Shown here: positions 38,196 through 46,864 of the stretch, piece by piece | How the letters are laid out: every line of letters starts with the position of its first letter | Numbering within the stretch: position 1 is the stretch's first letter | NCBI RefSeq assembly: GCF_033449965.1 | Contig: NZ_CP137761.1 | Location: 620,001 to 684,000, forward strand | Origin: Bacillus sp. T3 | Lineage (GTDB): Bacteria > Bacillota > Bacilli > Bacillales > Cytobacillaceae | Direction: 5' to 3' | DNA length: 64,000 bases | Translations under genes and position numbers: made by a program | The notes under the pieces: model-generated | Seen by the model: only the letters and a program-made list of their open reading frames with translations | Database searches by the model: none | What the model was told of the DNA's origin: nothing

Positions 38196-38705
38196 ATCAA
38201 ATCACTCCAATCTATATGTACAAAAAGTTTTCTGCAAAAATCATCTTTTTTTGACAAAACATGAGAGAAAATGATGGGAATCGAAAAAAATAGACAGGTA
38301 CTTTCTAACTGATTGTAATAAAATTTGCCATAAGAAGATAGTGTTTTGTGTTATAATTTAAACATTCTGAAAAGGTAAAAATTAGAAATTATCTGAAATC
38401 GAAAGTGGAGCCATCTATAAGGTAACATCCCATTTCCATGGGTAGAATAAAGTATTTCAGCACGCTCATTCCAAAGAAACAGAACTGTAATCGGATTGAA
38501 ATATTAGCTGTGCGTTCTACCCTCAGAAAATAGAAAGTGACTTTCGAATCATATTTTAACGCTAAAAAAATCCCGTTCTACGATTTTTGGGTCGGTAGAA
38601 TGGATTAGTTAGACGGGAAGAAGATGAATAACTCCCGAATCGGATCGAGAACTACTTATGGATCCAAATACCATTTTAAGGAAAGTTGCGATAAGGGGAG
38701 AAAAA
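38196..38705. promoter_or_regulatory. Long degU leader with nested inverted repeats
   Basis: 510 bases without a convincing gene, where Bacillus subtilis has degS. GGGTAGAA (38440-38447) pairs perfectly with TTCTACCC (38515-38522). A second nested structure pairs CCCGT (38572-38576) with ACGGG (38613-38617) and inside it TTCTAC with GTAGAA (38576-38600). The two share the TTCTAC/GTAGAA arms, so alternative pairing between them is possible, as in attenuators. TATAAT-like boxes occur upstream (about 38350). No degS remnant was recognised. Confidence 0.4.
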
Positions 38706-39401
38706 GTGACAACAAGTATTGTAATTATTGACGACCATCAGTTATTTAGAGAAGGTGTAAAAAGCATACTCGAATTCGAGCCAACATTTAAGGTTGTAGC
38801 AGAGGGTCAAGATGGACAAGAAGCCGTTGCTTTGATTGATACATATACACCAGATGTTGTCATCATGGATATAAATATGCCAAATACAAATGGAATTGAT
38901 GCAACTAGACAGCTAATTGAAAAAAATCCAGATACGAAGATCATTATTTTATCATTTCAAGATGATGAATATCACGTGATGCAAGCATTAAAGACTGGAG
39001 CAAGCGGCTATTTATTGAAAGAAATGGATGCAGACATGCTAATTGAAGCTATAAAGGTTGTTGCAGCTGGCGGAAGCTTTCTTCATCCGAAGGTGACACA
39101 TAATCTTGTGAATGAATATCGGCGCCTTGTTGCAGCTAGTGTTGAAAGCGTTGAAGTCCGACCTTCTACATACTTTGCTAATGAAATTCGCCGTCCGTTA
39201 CACTTATTAACGCGCCGGGAATGCGAGGTACTCCAGCTACTGACTGATGGGAAAAGCAATCGAGGTATTGGTGAAACTTTATTTATTAGTGAAAAAACAG
39301 TCAAAAACCATGTGAGTAATATTTTACAAAAAATGAATGTAAACGACCGAACACAGGCTGTAGTTGTGGCCATTAAAAATGGATGGGTTGAGGTGCGCTA
39401 G
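38706..39401 (+). CDS. degU: DegU-type NarL-family response regulator
   Basis: 231 residues from GTG 38706 (AGGGGAGA site); the in-frame ATG at 38658 would add 16 residues. Receiver domain with IVIIDDHQLFREGVKSIL, phospho-acceptor in VVIMDINMP, conserved Lys in LLKEMDAD. LuxR-type helix-turn-helix in LLTRRECEVLQLLTDGKSNRGIGETLFISEKTVKNHVSNIL. Nearly identical to Bacillus subtilis DegU, which controls exoprotease, competence and surface polymer genes. The kinase gene degS is absent just upstream, so phosphorylation here may come from an unlinked kinase or acetyl-phosphate. Followed by degV. Confidence 0.95.
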   Translation: MTTSIVIIDDHQLFREGVKSILEFEPTFKVVAEGQDGQEAVALIDTYTPDVVIMDINMPNTNGIDATRQLIEKNPDTKIIILSFQDDEYHVMQALKTGASGYLLKEMDADMLIEAIKVVAAGGSFLHPKVTHNLVNEYRRLVAASVESVEVRPSTYFANEIRRPLHLLTRRECEVLQLLTDGKSNRGIGETLFISEKTVKNHVSNILQKMNVNDRTQAVVVAIKNGWVEVR

Positions 39402-39501
39402 CAGGGAAACAGATAAGCACAAAATGGTTAAGAACAAAATAAACCTTAAAATTTGAAAGTAATATGACATATATCCAAATGCTTTGGAGGTATCACTTTT
39501 G

Positions 39502-39530
39502 CGCTGTACTTTAACAGCGTTTTTATTTTG
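39502..39530 (+). terminator. degU terminator
   Basis: CGCTGT/ACAGCG stem with a 6-base loop, then TTTTTATTTT. Confidence 0.75.
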
Positions 39531-39640
39531 GCATTAAAATGATTAATGTCTCTAGAAAAATGCATTTTAGTGGTTTATCATATAAAATTGTTATAATACA
39601 TATTATTGAAGAAAAAGTAACGAGGATGGTAAGCCGATAT

Positions 39641-40483
39641 ATGAAAATTGCAGTTGTAACGGATAGTACAGCATATATACAGAAAGACATTCTAGAAAAG
39701 CTTCAGATAAAAATGATTTCATTAAATGTAATTTTCGGTAATGAGGTTTATCAGGAAGAGAAAGAGCTTGGGCCTGAGGACTTTTATCGAATTGTAAAGG
39801 ATCGTGAGCTGCCCACTACCTCGCAGCCTCCGATTGGTGAATTTGTTGAGCTATTTGAATCGCTATCAAAGGAGTACGATGCCGTCATTAGTATCCATCT
39901 TTCCAGTGGAATAAGTGGCACGTATCAAGGGGCGGTGACCGCTGGCACGATGGTTGATGGAATTAAAGTATATCCATTCGACTCAGAGATTAGCTGTATG
40001 GTGCAGGGCTTTTATGTGATTGAAGCCGCAAAAATGGCACTTGCAGGCAGCAGTCCCGAAGAAATTATGACACGCTTAAATGAAATGAAGCAAGATGTAC
40101 GTGCGTATTTCATGGTTGATGATTTATCGCATTTGCAGCGTGGCGGGCGTCTTTCCAGTGCCCAAGCCTTTATTGGTAGCTTGCTACAGGTTAAGCCATT
40201 GCTTCATTTTGAGGACAAAAAAATAGTTCCGTTTGAAAAAATTCGCACGAAACGGCGGGCAATGAAACGAATTGAAGAATTGTTAAAGGAAGCTGTTAAT
40301 GATGGTGCACAGTACGAAGCAGTCATTATTCACGCCAATAATGAGGAAGAGGCACAAGTATGGCGGGCCGAGCTTGAACCACAACTGCCGAATGTAGACT
40401 TTACCATTAGCTACTTCGGTGCCGTCATCGGAACCCACCTCGGCGAAGGCGCAATGGGCCTAGGCTGGTCCAAAAAATCTTGA
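39641..40483 (+). CDS. degV: DegV family fatty-acid-binding protein
   Basis: 280 residues. DegV/Fak B fold that binds a fatty acid for the Fak kinase system: VTDSTAYIQ at the start, LPTTSQPPIGEFVELFE (lid and head-group pocket), SIHLSSGISGTYQGA, VYPFDSEISCMVQG and LSHLQRGGRLSSAQAFIG. Start taken at ATG 39641, where homology begins; an in-frame extension to 39539 has no fit. Lies after degU as in Bacillus subtilis (yviA). Confidence 0.9.
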   Translation: MKIAVVTDSTAYIQKDILEKLQIKMISLNVIFGNEVYQEEKELGPEDFYRIVKDRELPTTSQPPIGEFVELFESLSKEYDAVISIHLSSGISGTYQGAVTAGTMVDGIKVYPFDSEISCMVQGFYVIEAAKMALAGSSPEEIMTRLNEMKQDVRAYFMVDDLSHLQRGGRLSSAQAFIGSLLQVKPLLHFEDKKIVPFEKIRTKRRAMKRIEELLKEAVNDGAQYEAVIIHANNEEEAQVWRAELEPQLPNVDFTISYFGAVIGTHLGEGAMGLGWSKKS

Positions 40484-40489
40484 ACGCAG

Positions 40490-40561
40490 TAAAGCAGTGG
40501 GGGACTGTCCCCCGTTGCAGCACCGTGTTAAAGTGATGGGGGACTGTCCCCCACTGCTTTA
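40490..40561. repeat. Paired GGGACTGTCCCC repeats within a 16-bp inverted repeat
   Basis: Two copies of the GGGACTGTCCCC palindrome (about 40500-40511 and 40540-40551) lie inside a larger inverted repeat: TAAAGCAGTGGGGGAC (40490-40505) pairs with GTCCCCCACTGCTTTA (40546-40561). The whole can fold as one long hairpin or as two short ones. Same family as the copy at 1076-1094. Confidence 0.7.
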
Positions 40562-40587
40562 TAGTACTAAAGTATTGAGGTGATAGT

Positions 40588-42078
40588 ATGAGTTTTGAGA
40601 ATCCGCCTCTTGGTTTCCCCAACGTTAACCCCGATTTTTGTTATGATCGTGACATCCAAACGATAACCACTGGAAAACAACTACTTTATGAAGATCTTCC
40701 TTTTTCCCGCGAGCAAATACAGCTTCACTATGAACATGGCTATCTTATTTTTCGCAACGGGCTTGAATTTATCAAGAAAACACCGCGGTGCGTCCGATGT
40801 GGAAATACTGATTCCTCTTGGTTTGGAACATTCCCGTGTTCGAGATGTGGACAAGTCTGCACCTATTGCCGGAAGTGTATTATGATGGGCCGAATTAGTT
40901 CTTGCACAAAGTTGATTAGCTGGAATGGCCCTGAGCCAAGCATAGAGCCCTCTCTAAGCAGCAATACCACAAAACCTACACTAGAACCTATCGTAAGCCC
41001 TAACGCTCAACCTACCCTATTAGCGTGGTCAGGCCGTCTCTCGGAAGGACAAACCCATGCCTCAATCAAAGTGACCAAAGCAATTCACAACAATAAAGAG
41101 CTCCTTGTTTGGGCTGTATGTGGTGCTGGAAAAACGGAAATCTTGTTTGCTGGCATTGAAAAAGCACTTCAGAACGGCGAGCGAGTCTGCATTGCCACCC
41201 CAAGAACCGATGTTGTGCTTGAGCTTACCCCTCGACTACAAGCAGCCTTCCCATCGATTTCGGTAGCCTCCTTATATGGTGGAAGTTCAGACCGACACCT
41301 TTTTGCTCAACTGACCATCGCAACAACCCACCAATTGCTCCGCTTCTATCATGCATTTGACTCGTTGATCGTTGATGAGGTTGATGCGTTCCCTTACTCC
41401 GTTGACGAAACGCTTCAGTACGCTGTCAATCAAGCAAGAAAGCCCAATTCCTCCCTCATTTACTTAACTGCTACTCCTAATCAAAAATATCAAACAATGT
41501 GCAGGAAAGGAAAAATGGAGAATGTCATGATTCCAGCCCGATTTCATCGCCACCCTTTACCAGTCCCAGAACTCATTTGGTGTGGCAACTGGAGTAAATT
41601 ACTGAAACGAAACAAACTCCTCCCAAAAAATGTGCTGCTTTGGTTAGAGCAGCGAGTGAAGGAACATAAGCAGGCACTATTGTTCCTGCCAAAAATTCAA
41701 TTAATTGACGAATTGCTTCCGATTTTAAAAGCAAAATTTCCTTCTACTGTTATCGAAGGAGTCCATTCTGAGGATCCCAATCGAAAAGACAAGGTGGGCC
41801 GGATGCGAAAGCAAGAGATTTCCATTTTGTTAACGACAACGATTTTGGAACGAGGGGTAACGTTTCCGAATATTGATGTAGCCGTGTTAGGTTCGGAGGA
41901 TGCAATATTTACCGAAAGCGCACTTGTGCAAATTGCCGGTAGGGTCGGTCGAAGCACAGATTATCCAAGTGGTACTATTACCTTTTTTCATTATGGAAAA
42001 ACGAAGGCGATGGTACGCGCATATCGGCAAATTACAACGATGAATCAGAAGGCCAGAAGACTAGGTTTGATAAATTGA
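40588..42078 (+). CDS. comFA: ComFA DNA helicase/translocase for competence
   Basis: 496 residues. ATP-dependent DEAD-like motor that drives single-stranded DNA import. An N-terminal zinc-finger cluster (CVRCGN, CSRCGQVCTYC) precedes the helicase core: Walker A VCGAGKTE, DEAD-like DEVDAFPY, TATPNQ and the arginine-finger motif ILERGVTFPNIDV ... QIAGRVGRS. A small insert of low-complexity Pro/Ser/Thr (about 115-145) follows the zinc part. ATG 40588 preceded by GAGGTGAT. Overlaps the next frame by four bases; comFC uses a later start. Confidence 0.92.
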   Translation: MSFENPPLGFPNVNPDFCYDRDIQTITTGKQLLYEDLPFSREQIQLHYEHGYLIFRNGLEFIKKTPRCVRCGNTDSSWFGTFPCSRCGQVCTYCRKCIMMGRISSCTKLISWNGPEPSIEPSLSSNTTKPTLEPIVSPNAQPTLLAWSGRLSEGQTHASIKVTKAIHNNKELLVWAVCGAGKTEILFAGIEKALQNGERVCIATPRTDVVLELTPRLQAAFPSISVASLYGGSSDRHLFAQLTIATTHQLLRFYHAFDSLIVDEVDAFPYSVDETLQYAVNQARKPNSSLIYLTATPNQKYQTMCRKGKMENVMIPARFHRHPLPVPELIWCGNWSKLLKRNKLLPKNVLLWLEQRVKEHKQALLFLPKIQLIDELLPILKAKFPSTVIEGVHSEDPNRKDKVGRMRKQEISILLTTTILERGVTFPNIDVAVLGSEDAIFTESALVQIAGRVGRSTDYPSGTITFFHYGKTKAMVRAYRQITTMNQKARRLGLIN

Positions 42079-42107
42079 ACCTGCATGAGAATAAAGGAGG
42101 TCCGCTT

Positions 42108-42842
42108 ATGCTAAATCAGCTATTACAGAACAGCACCTGTGTCATTTGCCATGAGGAAATAGCAATTGAAATGGGCTGGGTGCAGTTGTTTTCTAAGGAA
42201 ACTGAATCATCTATATGTCATCAATGCCAGAATAGGTTAATCAAGATAAGTGGAGAAACCTGTAGAATTTGTGGTCGTTCCTTTGAAAATGGGGAATATT
42301 TATATAAGCGGGATGACCTCTGTTTTGACTGTGTTCGTTGGGAGGAGGACTCGGAATGGTCTGGCCTTTTGGCGAGCAACACCCCGCTCTATTCTTATAA
42401 TGATTTTTTAAAAGAAAGCTTAGCTATGTTTAAGTTTCGTGGTGACTATATGATTATTCATGCTTTTTCTGATTTTCTTAAAATAAAGCTGAATGAGCTG
42501 AAACCAGATCTATATGTCCCAATCCCATTGAGTGCCGAACGCTTGTATGAACGCGGGTTCAACCAGGCAGAAGCGATGATAAAAGAAGCAGGACTCGTCC
42601 CAACGCATTTGCTTTCAAGGATTCACTCCGAGAAGCAATCGAAAAAATCTCGGTCTGAGCGAATCCAAATCCCGCAGGTGTTCTGCTTGGCTCAAGATGC
42701 TGCTCCAGAAGAAATCCAAGGGAAATCGATTCTACTTGTCGATGATATTTACACAACGGGTTCAACACTGCGCCATGCTGCAAAAATTTTAAATGATGCT
42801 GGTGCGGAAGTCGTAACATCGCTAACATTGGCAAGAGGTTAA
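42108..42842 (+). CDS. comFC: ComFC phosphoribosyltransferase-like competence protein
   Basis: 244 residues from ATG 42108, placed by AAAGGAGG seven bases upstream rather than by the in-frame ATG at 42075. N-terminal four-Cys zinc cluster (CVICHEE, CHQC, CRICGRSF) and C-terminal type-I phosphoribosyltransferase fold with SILLVDDIYTTGSTL. Needed for transformation in Bacillus subtilis, where comFB intervenes between comFA and comFC; comFB is missing here. Confidence 0.9.
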   Translation: MLNQLLQNSTCVICHEEIAIEMGWVQLFSKETESSICHQCQNRLIKISGETCRICGRSFENGEYLYKRDDLCFDCVRWEEDSEWSGLLASNTPLYSYNDFLKESLAMFKFRGDYMIIHAFSDFLKIKLNELKPDLYVPIPLSAERLYERGFNQAEAMIKEAGLVPTHLLSRIHSEKQSKKSRSERIQIPQVFCLAQDAAPEEIQGKSILLVDDIYTTGSTLRHAAKILNDAGAEVVTSLTLARG

Positions 42843-43021
42843 ATAAGAAAATAAACATTATTTGGAATGTCAAGGTTTTATCAGACATAACCATTAAAGA
42901 AAGCCTGTTCAAAAATTAGACACAATTAACCAGGGTTTTAGCAGGATTTAAAGGGGGTAAAATAGAAATAGATTACATAGCTTTTATTACTACAGCATGG
43001 AAAATTGATTCGAGTTTAAAG

Positions 43022-43051
43022 TTGGCAGACTTTAGAGACAAGTTGTATACT
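43022..43051 (+). promoter_or_regulatory. hpf sigma-A promoter
   Basis: TTGGCA (43022-43027), 18-base spacer, TATACT (43046-43051), about 42 bases before hpf. Sigma-B or sigma-H boxes were not evident here. Confidence 0.6.
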
Positions 43052-43093
43052 CTAATCATAAGCTGTGCTCATTAACAAAAGGAGGAGTTACTT

Positions 43094-43648
43094 ATGAACT
43101 ACAGCATTCGTGGTGAAAACATTGAGGTTACTCCAGCAATAAGAGAATATGTAGAGAAAAAAATTGGAAAATTGGAGCGTTATTTTACAGAGACCCCAAA
43201 TGCACAAGTGCATGTTAACCTCAAAGTATATAGCGACAAGAAGTCTAAAGTAGAAGTAACCATTCCAATGACGCAACTAGTGTTACGCGCAGAGGAAGCA
43301 AATGAAGATATGTATGCAGCGATTGACTTAATTGCAGATAAATTAGAACGACAAATTCGCAAGCATAAAACCAAAGTTAACCGAAAATTCAGGGAAAAAG
43401 GCGGACTGACTTCAATGTTCAACGTTTTAGACGAGAACAAAGAAGCTCCTGTTGTGGAAGATGATCTGGATTTAGAGCTTGTCCGTACGAAGCGTTTTGA
43501 CCTTAAGCCAATGGATAGTGAAGAAGCCATTCTACAAATGAATCTGTTAGGTCACAGCTTCTATGTATTTACGAATTCTCAAACTCACAACACTAACGTC
43601 GTTTACAAGCGTAAAGACGGTCGCTATGGATTAATTGAAGCACAATAA
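43094..43648 (+). CDS. hpf: Ribosome hibernation promoting factor, long form
   Basis: 184 residues, the long-form HPF that dimerises 70S ribosomes in stationary phase. N-terminal S30AE/RaiA domain (MNYSIRGENIEVTPAIREYVEKKIGKLERYF at the start), linker, then the C-terminal dimerisation domain (RTKRFDLKPMDSEEAILQMNLLGHSFYVF). Syntenic with yvyD upstream of secA in Bacillus subtilis. Preceded by AAAGGAGGAG. Confidence 0.96.
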   Translation: MNYSIRGENIEVTPAIREYVEKKIGKLERYFTETPNAQVHVNLKVYSDKKSKVEVTIPMTQLVLRAEEANEDMYAAIDLIADKLERQIRKHKTKVNRKFREKGGLTSMFNVLDENKEAPVVEDDLDLELVRTKRFDLKPMDSEEAILQMNLLGHSFYVFTNSQTHNTNVVYKRKDGRYGLIEAQ

Positions 43649-44018
43649 CCAAATATTAGTGTGAATCTGGCACAGTCCTAAGTTCGCTTAGGGCTGTGTC
43701 TTATTTAGACTCGAAATTTCTTACATCCGAAGCTATTTCTACAGAAAATTTAAAAACCTCCTATAGAATTCTGCAATTCAAACTAGGTATTTTCCTCCCT
43801 CACCCCAGTGAGCAATCATATCCTCAATCCTAAGAAATGGCTGCTGTACAGCAAAAAAATTCCACTATTGTAGTGTAAATAAACCCATTTTTAAAATCCA
43901 TCATGGTTATGAACAACTTTAGTTATTATAATAATAATGGAAGGTTCGATAAAATAAGGGGTTTCCCCATAGAAAGAAACACGTTCCGCAAAGGAAACTA
44001 GAAGGGTGAGCGAGCTTA
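43649..44018 (+). terminator. hpf terminator and gene-free stretch
   Basis: CACAG-CCTAAG/CTTAGG-CTGTG stem with a TTCG loop at 43671-43698, then TCTTATTT. The remaining roughly 310 bases are AT-rich with no gene; a promoter for the chromate transporter pair must lie here. Confidence 0.7.
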
Positions 44019-44595
44019 ATGAAGCAAGTTGATATATTTTTGGCTTTTTTTCGAGTAGGGGTGCTCGGATATGGTGGCGGTCCGTCCTCGATTCCATTAG
44101 TACATAAAGAGGTAGTCGAGCGGTATAAATGGATGAATTCGGATGAATTTAGCGATATTTTGGCACTTGGAAATGCCTTACCTGGACCCATTAACACGAA
44201 AATGGCGGGTTACATTGGCTACCTGGGTCGGCGGGATGCTTGGGATGATAAATGCTGTACTTGCAACGGTAGTACCAAGCATTATCCTCGTGATTTTACT
44301 GTTAACCGTCCTTAATGCATATAAGGATAAACCATGGGTTAGTGGAATGTCACAAGCAGTTGTACCTGTTGTGGCGGTGATGCTCGGCACGTTAACATGG
44401 GATTTTTACAAAAAGTCGGCTCAGTCTAATTTGGGAAAGCGCTGGACCGTTTTGCTGATTATCGGCAGCTTCATTTTACTTCAGCTGGTGGGGCTTCATC
44501 CGGCCATCATCATCTTTGCACTGTTAATTGGAGCATTGGCACTGAAAAATAAAAACAAAACATCTGAACCAATGAAGAAGGTGCTAGGCAAATGA
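44019..44595 (+). CDS. Chromate transporter half-protein, frameshifted
   Basis: 191-residue ChrA-type half after correction: FLAFFRVGVLGYGGGPSSIPLVHKEVV signature start, then several hydrophobic helices. The frame breaks at CCTGG 44222-44226; CCGG gives GYRVGGMLGMINAVLATV and full length. Two short CHR genes in tandem form a heterodimeric transporter (as ywrA/ywrB), moving chromate outward; here they may be redox- or metal-linked given the cytochrome cluster nearby. Ends with ATGA overlap into the second half. Confidence 0.82.
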
Positions 44596-45122
44596 TTTAT
44601 ATTAACCTCTTTTTAGCCTTTTTCATTCCTGGAATTCTTGGCTATGGTGGTGGCCCGTCCTTTATCCCGCTTATTGAAGCAGAGGTGGTTGACCGGTACC
44701 ATTGGCTTTCCGTCAATGAATTTAGTGAGGTTTTGGCAATAGGGAACTCTCTCCCAGGTCCAATTGCGACGAAAATGGCCGGCTATATCGGCTATGATGT
44801 GGCTGGAGTGCTCGGTTCGATCATTGCCGTTTTCGCGACGGTAGCGCCTTCGTTAATTTTGATGATTACCTTGCTTAGCTTGTTAATGAAGTTTAAAAAC
44901 TCCCCACGAGTCAAAAGAATGACTATGGTTGTGCGCCCGGTGATTGCCGTTTTACTAGGAATAATGACTTATGATCTTATTTTTTCATCTTATGAAAGTT
45001 CAGGCTGGATTCACACAATTTTTATCGGTGCTTTAAGCTTCTTTCTTATGGAAAAAGTAAAGGTGCATCCTGCGTTTGTTATTGCTGGGGCATTAGTATA
45101 TGGGGGATTTTTTTTATCATAA
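44592..45122 (+). CDS. Chromate transporter half-protein
   Basis: 176 residues, ChrA half with the same opening FLAFFIPGILGYGGGPSFIPLIEAEVV and GNSLPGPIATKMAGYIGYDVAG. Five to six helices. Overlaps the first half by four bases; the pair would be needed together. A terminator follows at 45128-45160. Confidence 0.88.
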   Translation: MIYINLFLAFFIPGILGYGGGPSFIPLIEAEVVDRYHWLSVNEFSEVLAIGNSLPGPIATKMAGYIGYDVAGVLGSIIAVFATVAPSLILMITLLSLLMKFKNSPRVKRMTMVVRPVIAVLLGIMTYDLIFSSYESSGWIHTIFIGALSFFLMEKVKVHPAFVIAGALVYGGFFLS

Positions 45123-45127
45123 TGTAG

Positions 45128-45160
45128 AACGCCAACTCTTGAGAGGAGTCGGCGTTTTTT
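45128..45160 (+). terminator. Terminator of chromate transporter pair
   Basis: AACGCCAACTC/GGAGTCGGCGTT stem followed by TTTT. Confidence 0.85.
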
Positions 45161-45206
45161 GTGGTTTTTCTGGCATGGCCTTTTTAATTTAGAATAATTA
45201 AAATGT

Positions 45207-45405
45207 ACGGATAAACAGCGAGAATTTTCGGATAGCAAGCGGGAATCTACGGATAGCGAGCGAGGATTTACGGATAGAAAGTAAGAATCCTCGGATAGAA
45301 AGAAAAAATCTACTGATAGAACAAGAATCCTCGGGTAGAAAGAGGAGATCTACGGATAAAAAGTAAGAATCCCGGATAGGCTCCGGATAGTGAGCGAGAA
45401 TCCCT
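45207..45405. repeat. Imperfect ~21-bp tandem repeats
   Basis: About nine to ten degenerate copies of a roughly 21-base unit of the form CGGATAGAAAGNRAGAATCYA, with the CGGATA core well kept. They fill most of the gap between the convergent chromate-transporter and terC genes (gap 45123-45547). No open frame is conserved across it, so it is an intergenic tandem array. Confidence 0.75.
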
Positions 45406-45547
45406 AGCTAGACAGGAGAAAATTGCAGTTAAGAGCAAAATTTCAGTTGATTAAGCAGCAATAAAACAATTTAATGCTTCCTACCTCAATCAACCACCTC
45501 ATACGCTGTTCCTTTTGTGCGGATTTCAAATCAAATTCTTACTATCA

Positions 45548-46327
45548 TCAGTGCCCTTCCAATGGCGTCCGTTTTCCCTTATTCCGACCAGACAAAAACC
45601 AGCCTCCGATTGCGATTAGAAGGAGGATTACCCAAAAGCTGAGCTTCCAGCCGCCACTCTTAGGGAATTTTTCATAAATAATTCCGATATCAGGGTGTGC
45701 TAATGTGTAGACTGCAAGCTTCACTCCAACCCAGCCGACAATTAAGAAAGCAGCCGTTTCCAGTCCAGGTCGCGAGTGTAGGATTTTTGTGAAAAATGTA
45801 GCAGCAAAACGCATGATAACAAGCCCGATGATTCCGCCTGCTAAAATAACGATAAACTGACCGCCATCAAGGCCGCCGATTTGAGGTAAATTCGTTTCCG
45901 GCAATGCAACTGCAAGGGCGACCGCTGCCAAAATCGAATCGACCGCAAAGGCTAAATCAGCTAATTCGACCTTTAAGACAGTCATCCAGAAGTTGCTTTC
46001 CTTTTCGTCTTTTTGTACATGATCTTCTTTTTCACGCTTTAGAACATACCGTTTGACGATATGATTAAGTGAAATAAAGATTAAGTACACTGCTCCAACT
46101 GCTTGAACCTGCCAAACATCAGCTAGAAACGAGATAATAAAGAGCGAAATAAATCGGAAGACAAAGGCACCAGCAAGCCCATAAAATAGAGCTTTCTTTC
46201 GTGTTGTTTCTGGGAGAGGCTTGACCATAATCGCGATCACTAATGCGTTATCCGCAGCTAAAATCCCCTCGAGACCAATCAATACTAATAAGACCCAACC
46301 ATATTCGAGCAATAAACCTGCATCCAT
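45548..46327 (-). CDS. TerC family membrane protein (metal efflux)
   Basis: 259 residues from ATG 46327 (AAAGGAG eight bases upstream); a longer start at 46351 lacks a site. Seven or so helices with the family's EGILAADNALVIAIM motif and ELADLAFAVDSI in the fourth region, both carrying the acidic residues that bind metal. In Bacillus subtilis TerC proteins YceF and YkoY act in manganese efflux. I checked for the yybP-ykoY manganese riboswitch upstream and saw none. Confidence 0.88.
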   Translation of the reverse strand: MDAGLLLEYGWVLLVLIGLEGILAADNALVIAIMVKPLPETTRKKALFYGLAGAFVFRFISLFIISFLADVWQVQAVGAVYLIFISLNHIVKRYVLKREKEDHVQKDEKESNFWMTVLKVELADLAFAVDSILAAVALAVALPETNLPQIGGLDGGQFIVILAGGIIGLVIMRFAATFFTKILHSRPGLETAAFLIVGWVGVKLAVYTLAHPDIGIIYEKFPKSGGWKLSFWVILLLIAIGGWFLSGRNKGKRTPLEGH

Positions 46328-46864
46328 ATCTTGCGCTCCTTTCAGTAGCACATGCTCTTATTAGTGTATTTAGAAGGGCGAAATTCATTCAAAAAAGAGA
46401 AATTGAGGTTCGTTTCTATCGGAAAACGTGGTATTAGTCCGTATTTTTGGTTCTTTTTTGGTAATGAAAATAGCCCAGTTCAGAATAATCTGCGCTAGGA
46501 TTTTGTCCACGGACATACAAGCCCTTATTTTGCTAAAATCCCCCTGTTTCTAAACTTAAGCGGACACAGGAGCCCTTATTTATATAAAAACCACAGAAGG
46601 ATGCCAATTAATGATCAAATAACGAACCTGATGTCCTCGTAGCATATCAAAACACCCCATTTTGTAAAAATAGGGGAACAGATGTCCGCTCAACAAATCG
46701 CAGGATTACTTCGCCAATCATCGTACCTAAAAAATCCCAGGAGTCCATTGCACCCATGCAAATATCATATCCGCATGAAAAAAGACTAACAAATTATCAA
46801 ACAATTTGTTAGTCTTTTATTGCCATCGGTTACGGAAACCGTTCCCCGACTAGGCTCTCTTTAA
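46328..46864. repeat. Intergenic region with degenerate repeats
   Basis: Gap between secA and terC. Near 46510-46610 two similar segments share CGGACA...AGCCCTTATTT...TAAAA..CC with a third partial form at 46627-46690 (ATGTCC, CCCATTTTGTAAAAATAGGGG). No gene frame. It also holds the secA terminator at 46778-46819. The family resembles repeats common in Bacillaceae intergenic DNA; purpose unknown. Confidence 0.45.
46778..46819. terminator. secA terminator
   Basis: 12-bp perfect stem GACTAACAAATT/AATTTGTTAGTC with a 7-base loop, A6 before and TTTT after, so it works for secA on the minus strand. Confidence 0.88.

Noticed and set aside
38196..38705. Remnant of degS before degU
   Set aside because: Six-frame reading by eye shows no DegS motif such as EEERKRVSREIHDGPAQ; the stretch looks like leader and promoter.
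39539..39640. Longer start for degV
   Set aside because: The extension overlaps the end of the degU terminator region, has no ribosome site, and does not match DegV proteins, which begin MKIAVVTDST.
45162..45547. CRISPR array in the 21-bp repeat region
   Set aside because: Units are back to back without unique spacers, degenerate, and no cas genes are near.
46328..46500. yybP-ykoY manganese riboswitch upstream of terC
   Set aside because: No matching conserved core was found upstream of the TerC start on the minus strand; only AT-rich leader is present.
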